Assembly: GCA_046728075.1 (NCBI GenBank)
Contig: JBKPDV010000005.1
Location: 1 to 8,843, forward strand
Source of the DNA: JBKPDV01 sp046728075
GTDB taxonomy: Bacteria; Acidobacteriota; Thermoanaerobaculia; UBA5066; Gp7-AA6
Length of the DNA stretch: 8,843 nt
Reading direction: 5' to 3'
How positions within the stretch are numbered: the first letter of the stretch is position 1; each line of letters begins with the position of its first letter. The notes under the pieces were generated by a model. It saw only the letters and a program-made list of their open reading frames with translations. It did not search any database and was not told where the DNA came from. The translations under genes were made by a program, and so were the position numbers. Below, one piece after another: positions 6,342 to 8,843 of the stretch.

Positions 6342-6420
6342 AATTTGTGATTGGCGATTTGTGATTTGTGATTGGAAGCACGGAAGACTCAGTCAATCGC
6401 AAATCACAAATCGCAAATCG
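6336..6420. repeat. Inverted heptamer-repeat element 3 (ATTTGYG type)
   Basis: The left arm (6336-6376) is a run of 7-bp units on the plus strand: GATTGTA, ATTTGTG, ATTGGCG, ATTTGTG, ATTTGTG and a partial ATTGG. After a short spacer, the right arm (6391-6420) has the reverse complement as CGCAAAT, CACAAAT and CGCAAAT, plus a partial unit at each end. The arms pair over roughly 28 bp with very few mismatches around a loop of about 17 nt. The element is AT-rich against a GC-rich background. It fills the 99-bp gap between smpB and the acetyltransferase gene, where a hairpin in the message could reduce read-through or protect the upstream smpB message. Confidence 0.85.
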
Positions 6421-6426
6421 TTCCTC

Positions 6427-6909
6427 TCAACGAGAACGCTCCCTCATCGCGCGGTCCGCCTCTCGCCGAAGATCTTTCTCCCGGATCGCATCCCGCTTGT
6501 CATGAAGCTTCTTGCCCTTGACCAGGGCGATCTCGGCCTTGACCCTCGAGCCCTTGAAATAGAGCGCCAGGGGAACGCAGGAAACACCCCGCGTTGCAAC
6601 GGCGCCCGCCCAGCGGTCGAGCTCGCGCCGGTGGAGCAACAGCTTGCGGTCGCGCTCCGGCAGATGGTTGGTCCAGGAGCCCGCGCCATAGGGAGAGATG
6701 TGGGCGCCCACGAGAAAGGCCTCGCCCGCTCGGAATTGAACGTAGGAGTCCTTGAGCTGTGCTCGCCCTTCTCTCAGCGACTTGACTTCCGTGCCCGTCA
6801 GGACGAGCCCCGCTTCCGTGCGGTCCTCGATGAAATAGTCGTGGAAGGCCTTCCGGTTGGTCGCGACCGGACGGACTCCCTCCGCCTTTGCGCTCCGCTT
6901 TTCCTTCAC
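6427..6909 (-). CDS. smpB: SsrA-binding protein SmpB
   Basis: SmpB carries tmRNA into stalled ribosomes during trans-translation. This 160-aa protein has the whole family pattern: TNRKAFHDYFIED (17-29), GTEVKSLREGRAQLKDSYV (39-57), HISPY (70-74), the RDRKLLLHRREL segment (86-97) and the C-terminal tail GKKLHDKRDAIREKD (132-146). The DKR triplet falls at 137-139, the same numbering as the tail residues important in E. coli SmpB. The start is GTG at 6907-6909. It overlaps the TGA of the upstream HD-GYP gene as GTGA, with no independent Shine-Dalgarno, so translation is probably coupled to that gene. The N-terminal extension (1-16) is basic and variable, as usual. tmRNA itself is not in the window. 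Confidence 0.97.
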   Translation of the reverse strand: MKEKRSAKAEGVRPVATNRKAFHDYFIEDRTEAGLVLTGTEVKSLREGRAQLKDSYVQFRAGEAFLVGAHISPYGAGSWTNHLPERDRKLLLHRRELDRWAGAVATRGVSCVPLALYFKGSRVKAEIALVKGKKLHDKRDAIREKDLRREADRAMRERSR

Positions 6910-8561
6910 GGCTCGTCGGAAGACGGACCGTCCTCCTCGCTCGCGCTGCCGCGCACGAGATCACAGAAAAGCCGGGAGAGCTCGGGATCGAACTGCGTTC
7001 CCCCCTTCAAGAGGATGATTTCCAGCGCGCCGTCTCGAGAGATGGGAGCGCGGTAGGAGAGGGGAGAGACCATCGCATCGTAGGCCTCGGCGATCGAGAT
7101 GACGCGAGCTCCCAGCGGGATCCGGTCTCCGGACAATCGGTCGGGGTAGCCCGCCCCGTCGAAGCGCTCGTGATGATGGCGCACGAGCGAGGCGATGGAG
7201 TAGGGAAAATCGATGCGCGACAGGAGGGCCGCGCCCCCGGCAGGATGCTGCCGCACCAGCCCCAGATCCTGCAGATCGAGCGGGCGCCGGCCGGTGAGCC
7301 TTTCGTAGGGAATCTCCAGATCTTTCAATCCGATGTCGTGGAGCAAGCCGCCGACGGTGAACTGCTCGACCGTTTCCGCGGACTGGCGCAGAGTCACCGC
7401 AAACTGCCGGCAAAGCCCGCCGACCGTCAGAGAGTGCGCCTTCAACTGCGGGTAGTTGCGGCGGTCGGGCTCGAGAAGGAAATTCACCAGGCTGCGGTAG
7501 GAGAGGCGATACCGCTCGGCGCCCCGGATCTGAAGGACAGCGGCCCGGATCATGCGATGCGTTTCTTTGAGCGCCGTTTCGCTCGAGGGATCCGGCGGCC
7601 GCGAGAAGAGCAGAGTTAGCAACAAGACGTTCCGGCCCGAGGCGATCACGGAAGTCTGAAGTCCTCCGGGTTCGCGGATCTCCCCGCTCCCCTGTCCGAG
7701 AGGGAAGTCCATGTGGAAGATCCGTTGTCGGGCCACCGGGACCCCGGGCACCGCGGAGAGGAGTGCCCCTTCCAGACTGCGAAGGAGAATCGCCTGAGCG
7801 GGTGCCGAGAGGGGGCGCCGCGCCCCAACGTAGAGCTCCCCTTTCTCCCGGGTCCAGAGCGAGAACACCACCGCCTCGATGTCGGGAGCAAGGAGCAACG
7901 CGTTGGTGAACCCTTTGAAGACGACCAGCTCGCGCGGCGTCAGTTGCGGCGGGCCATCCCTGGCCAGCGTGGAAGCCGCCGCGGCGGCCTCCCGCTTGGG
8001 CCGCTCGGTTTCTTCGGAGCCGGAAAAAAGATCCGGAGGATTCGGAAACTCCGCTCGCGGCCGCGAGGGCAGGAAAAGCGCTTCGCGGTCTTCCTCCGTC
8101 ATGGGCTCGGGGGCCGTCACTTCCGTGCCGTCGAACTGACCGAGGACCGTCGAGATCTGGCTGGCGACCGATTCGATCTGCCGCACATCTTCCGTGGCGA
8201 AGGCAGATCCATCCGTCTTGTCCTGCAGCTCGAGGATTCCCACCAGCCGAGAGCCCTGGTAGAGGGGGGCGGTCAGGGAGCGGGCGTAGTGCTCACGCTC
8301 CATCAAAGGGCCGAGCGCGCCAGCGTCGCGCGGGGAGTTGACGAACGTCGGGCGCCGATGGCGTTGCACCCATTCGATCAGAGGGTGGCCTGCCTCCAGA
8401 ACGTCTTCGGGACCGAAACGTGAGCCGAATCCGTAGGAGGCCGCCAGGCGGAAGGATCCGCTGGGGTCCATGGCGTAGCAGCGGGCCCGAGAGACCGACA
8501 GAATGTCCCGGGCGGTGAGGAGAGTCTCGGCAACCGCATCTTCGAGACCCGTTTGGGTCAT
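6906..8561 (-). CDS. GAF-domain HD-GYP protein, probable c-di-GMP phosphodiesterase
   Basis: A 551-aa cytoplasmic protein. An N-terminal GAF-type sensor domain (about 5-142, ending GILELQDKTDGSAFATEDV...) is joined by a proline- and charge-rich linker (143-205) to a second, weaker GAF-like domain (about 206-345). A C-terminal HD-GYP domain (about 365-535) follows. Metal-site candidates are present: H376, H408-D409 in GLLHDIG, H439 in RQHPAGGAALL, H463-H464 in HHERFDGAGYP (463-473, the GYP signature) and D495 in IAEAYDAM. The Lys that usually follows HDIG is Leu411 and the loop after it is two residues longer, so activity is likely but not certain. The ATG at 8561 starts just before the first GAF helix. 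TAGACT lies 9 nt upstream and no Shine-Dalgarno is seen. The stop overlaps the smpB start. An acidic tail (541-551) ends the protein. Confidence 0.9.
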   Translation of the reverse strand: MTQTGLEDAVAETLLTARDILSVSRARCYAMDPSGSFRLAASYGFGSRFGPEDVLEAGHPLIEWVQRHRRPTFVNSPRDAGALGPLMEREHYARSLTAPLYQGSRLVGILELQDKTDGSAFATEDVRQIESVASQISTVLGQFDGTEVTAPEPMTEEDREALFLPSRPRAEFPNPPDLFSGSEETERPKREAAAAASTLARDGPPQLTPRELVVFKGFTNALLLAPDIEAVVFSLWTREKGELYVGARRPLSAPAQAILLRSLEGALLSAVPGVPVARQRIFHMDFPLGQGSGEIREPGGLQTSVIASGRNVLLLTLLFSRPPDPSSETALKETHRMIRAAVLQIRGAERYRLSYRSLVNFLLEPDRRNYPQLKAHSLTVGGLCRQFAVTLRQSAETVEQFTVGGLLHDIGLKDLEIPYERLTGRRPLDLQDLGLVRQHPAGGAALLSRIDFPYSIASLVRHHHERFDGAGYPDRLSGDRIPLGARVISIAEAYDAMVSPLSYRAPISRDGALEIILLKGGTQFDPELSRLFCDLVRGSASEEDGPSSDEP

Positions 8562-8570
8562 AGACGGGCG

Positions 8571-8576
8571 AGTCTA
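8571..8576 (-). promoter_or_regulatory. Candidate -10 hexamer for the HD-GYP gene (TAGACT)
   Basis: On the minus strand TAGACT matches four of six bases of the -10 consensus and ends 9 nt before the ATG. With no Shine-Dalgarno between, the expected transcript would have only a few bases of leader or none. It would drive the HD-GYP, smpB and acetyltransferase genes. The evidence is positional only. Confidence 0.35.
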
Positions 8577-8613
8577 GCAGGCTGCTCGGAGCCCCAATCC
8601 CTCCGCTTCGTCT

Positions 8614-8649
8614 GTGTCGGCGCCGACACGCGACTGTCGCGCGTGACGC
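8614..8649. promoter_or_regulatory. Cluster of three adjacent palindromes upstream of lpxC and the HD-GYP gene
   Basis: GTGTCGGCGCCGACAC (8614-8629) is a perfect 16-bp palindrome. It shares a base with CGCGAC-T-GTCGCG (8629-8641), which shares a base with GCGT-G-ACGC (8641-8649). They sit centrally in the 215-bp divergent gap, about 130-165 bp before lpxC and 50-90 bp before the HD-GYP start, suitable for operator sites serving either gene. The binding protein is not recognisable. Short GC-rich palindromes arise easily in such DNA, but the 16-bp one is notable. Confidence 0.4.
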
Positions 8650-8710
8650 ACAGAGAGAGATGTTGCCGCCGCAAGTCTTTTCTCAGCAAGCGCTTCGGAA
8701 TCAGTCGTTT

Positions 8711-8727
8711 GTCGCCGATCGGACGAC
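8711..8727. promoter_or_regulatory. Imperfect palindrome in the lpxC upstream region
   Basis: The core CCGATCGG (8715-8722) is a perfect 8-bp palindrome flanked by GTCG (8711-8714) and, after one unpaired A, CGAC (8724-8727). It lies about 50 bp before the lpxC start, where an operator or promoter element would be expected. No -10-like hexamer for lpxC is recognisable in this GC-rich stretch. The rest of the divergent gap shows nothing else I can support. Confidence 0.25.
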
Positions 8728-8776
8728 CGAGGCGGGACCTGGCATCACATCTGCGTGGGGTTCGGGTGACAACGTC

Positions 8777-8843
8777 ATGATCCGAGCCCAGACAACCCTT
8801 CGCACGACCGTTTCGATCGACGGCGTCGGTCTCCATTCCGGGC
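8777..8843 (+). CDS. lpxC: UDP-3-O-acyl-N-acetylglucosamine deacetylase LpxC, first 22 codons (runs off the right edge)
   Basis: LpxC is the zinc deacetylase that performs the committed step of lipid A synthesis. Only MIRAQTTLRTTVSIDGVGLHSG is visible. The pattern Q-x-T-L followed by G-V-G-L-H-S/T-G is the characteristic LpxC opening, including the conserved GVGLHSG turn, so the call is strong despite the short length. The ATG at 8777 is chosen because the signature begins a few residues after it, which is normal for the family. GGGTGA at 8764-8769, 7 nt upstream, is the best Shine-Dalgarno-like sequence before any gene in the window. Its presence implies an LPS-bearing outer membrane. The gene is divergent from the HD-GYP gene. 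Confidence 0.87.
   Translation, partial: MIRAQTTLRTTVSIDGVGLHSG

Noticed and set aside
6336..6420. Possible CRISPR array
   Set aside because: Units are 7 bp, contiguous and without unique spacers, and the second half is inverted. No cas gene is near.
8553..8780. Plus-strand 75-codon frame whose stop overlaps the lpxC ATG as ATGA
   Set aside because: Composition is Arg/Ser-rich and unlike a protein, it begins inside the HD-GYP gene and it spans the palindromes. The overlap looks accidental.

Overview
The window is high-GC bacterial chromosome with ordinary gene spacing and mostly housekeeping or regulatory genes. The first 22 codons of lpxC at the right edge point to an outer-membrane, lipid A-making Gram-negative. 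An exosortase H gene with its membrane partner, two multidomain c-di-GMP enzymes, and a scarcity of Shine-Dalgarno sequences would fit a deep-branching environmental lineage such as Acidobacteriota. The phylum is a guess from overall character, not from a marker. I see no phage, insertion sequence, CRISPR array, rRNA or tRNA.

Layout from left to right. The 5' end of uvrA runs leftward off the window (1-509). A divergent 137-bp gap with two dyad elements separates it from a compact rightward unit: xrtH (exosortase H, 647-1183), an exosortase H-associated membrane protein (1180-1803, 4-bp ATGA overlap) and a MarC-family membrane protein (1812-2459, 8-bp gap). After a heptamer-repeat element comes a large cytoplasmic REC-PAS x4-GGDEF-EAL protein (2575-5793) with intact cyclase, I-site and phosphodiesterase motifs. 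A short convergent gap with another heptamer repeat follows. Then comes a leftward unit whose transcription order is GAF-HD-GYP protein (8561-6906), smpB (6909-6427, 4-bp GTGA overlap) and a RimI-like GNAT acetyltransferase (6327-5872). A third heptamer-repeat hairpin and a 16-bp palindrome lie between smpB and the acetyltransferase. The right edge is a palindrome-rich divergent region leading into lpxC (8777 onward).

How the genes fit together. The xrtH pair is a protein-sorting module for C-terminally tagged exported proteins, but no tagged substrate lies in the window. The GGDEF-EAL and HD-GYP proteins make and break c-di-GMP and end on opposite sides of one convergent gap. SmpB (trans-translation) is apparently translationally coupled to the HD-GYP gene.

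Two signals are not explained by the genes. First, three intergenic spaces carry different period-7 repeats that share the pattern NNTNGTS, two of them in inverted arms that can fold into hairpins. Second, a TAnnnT (-10-like) hexamer lies 8-17 nt upstream of the ATG of four presumed first genes (uvrA, xrtH, GGDEF-EAL, HD-GYP), none with a visible Shine-Dalgarno, which suggests leaderless or near-leaderless transcripts.
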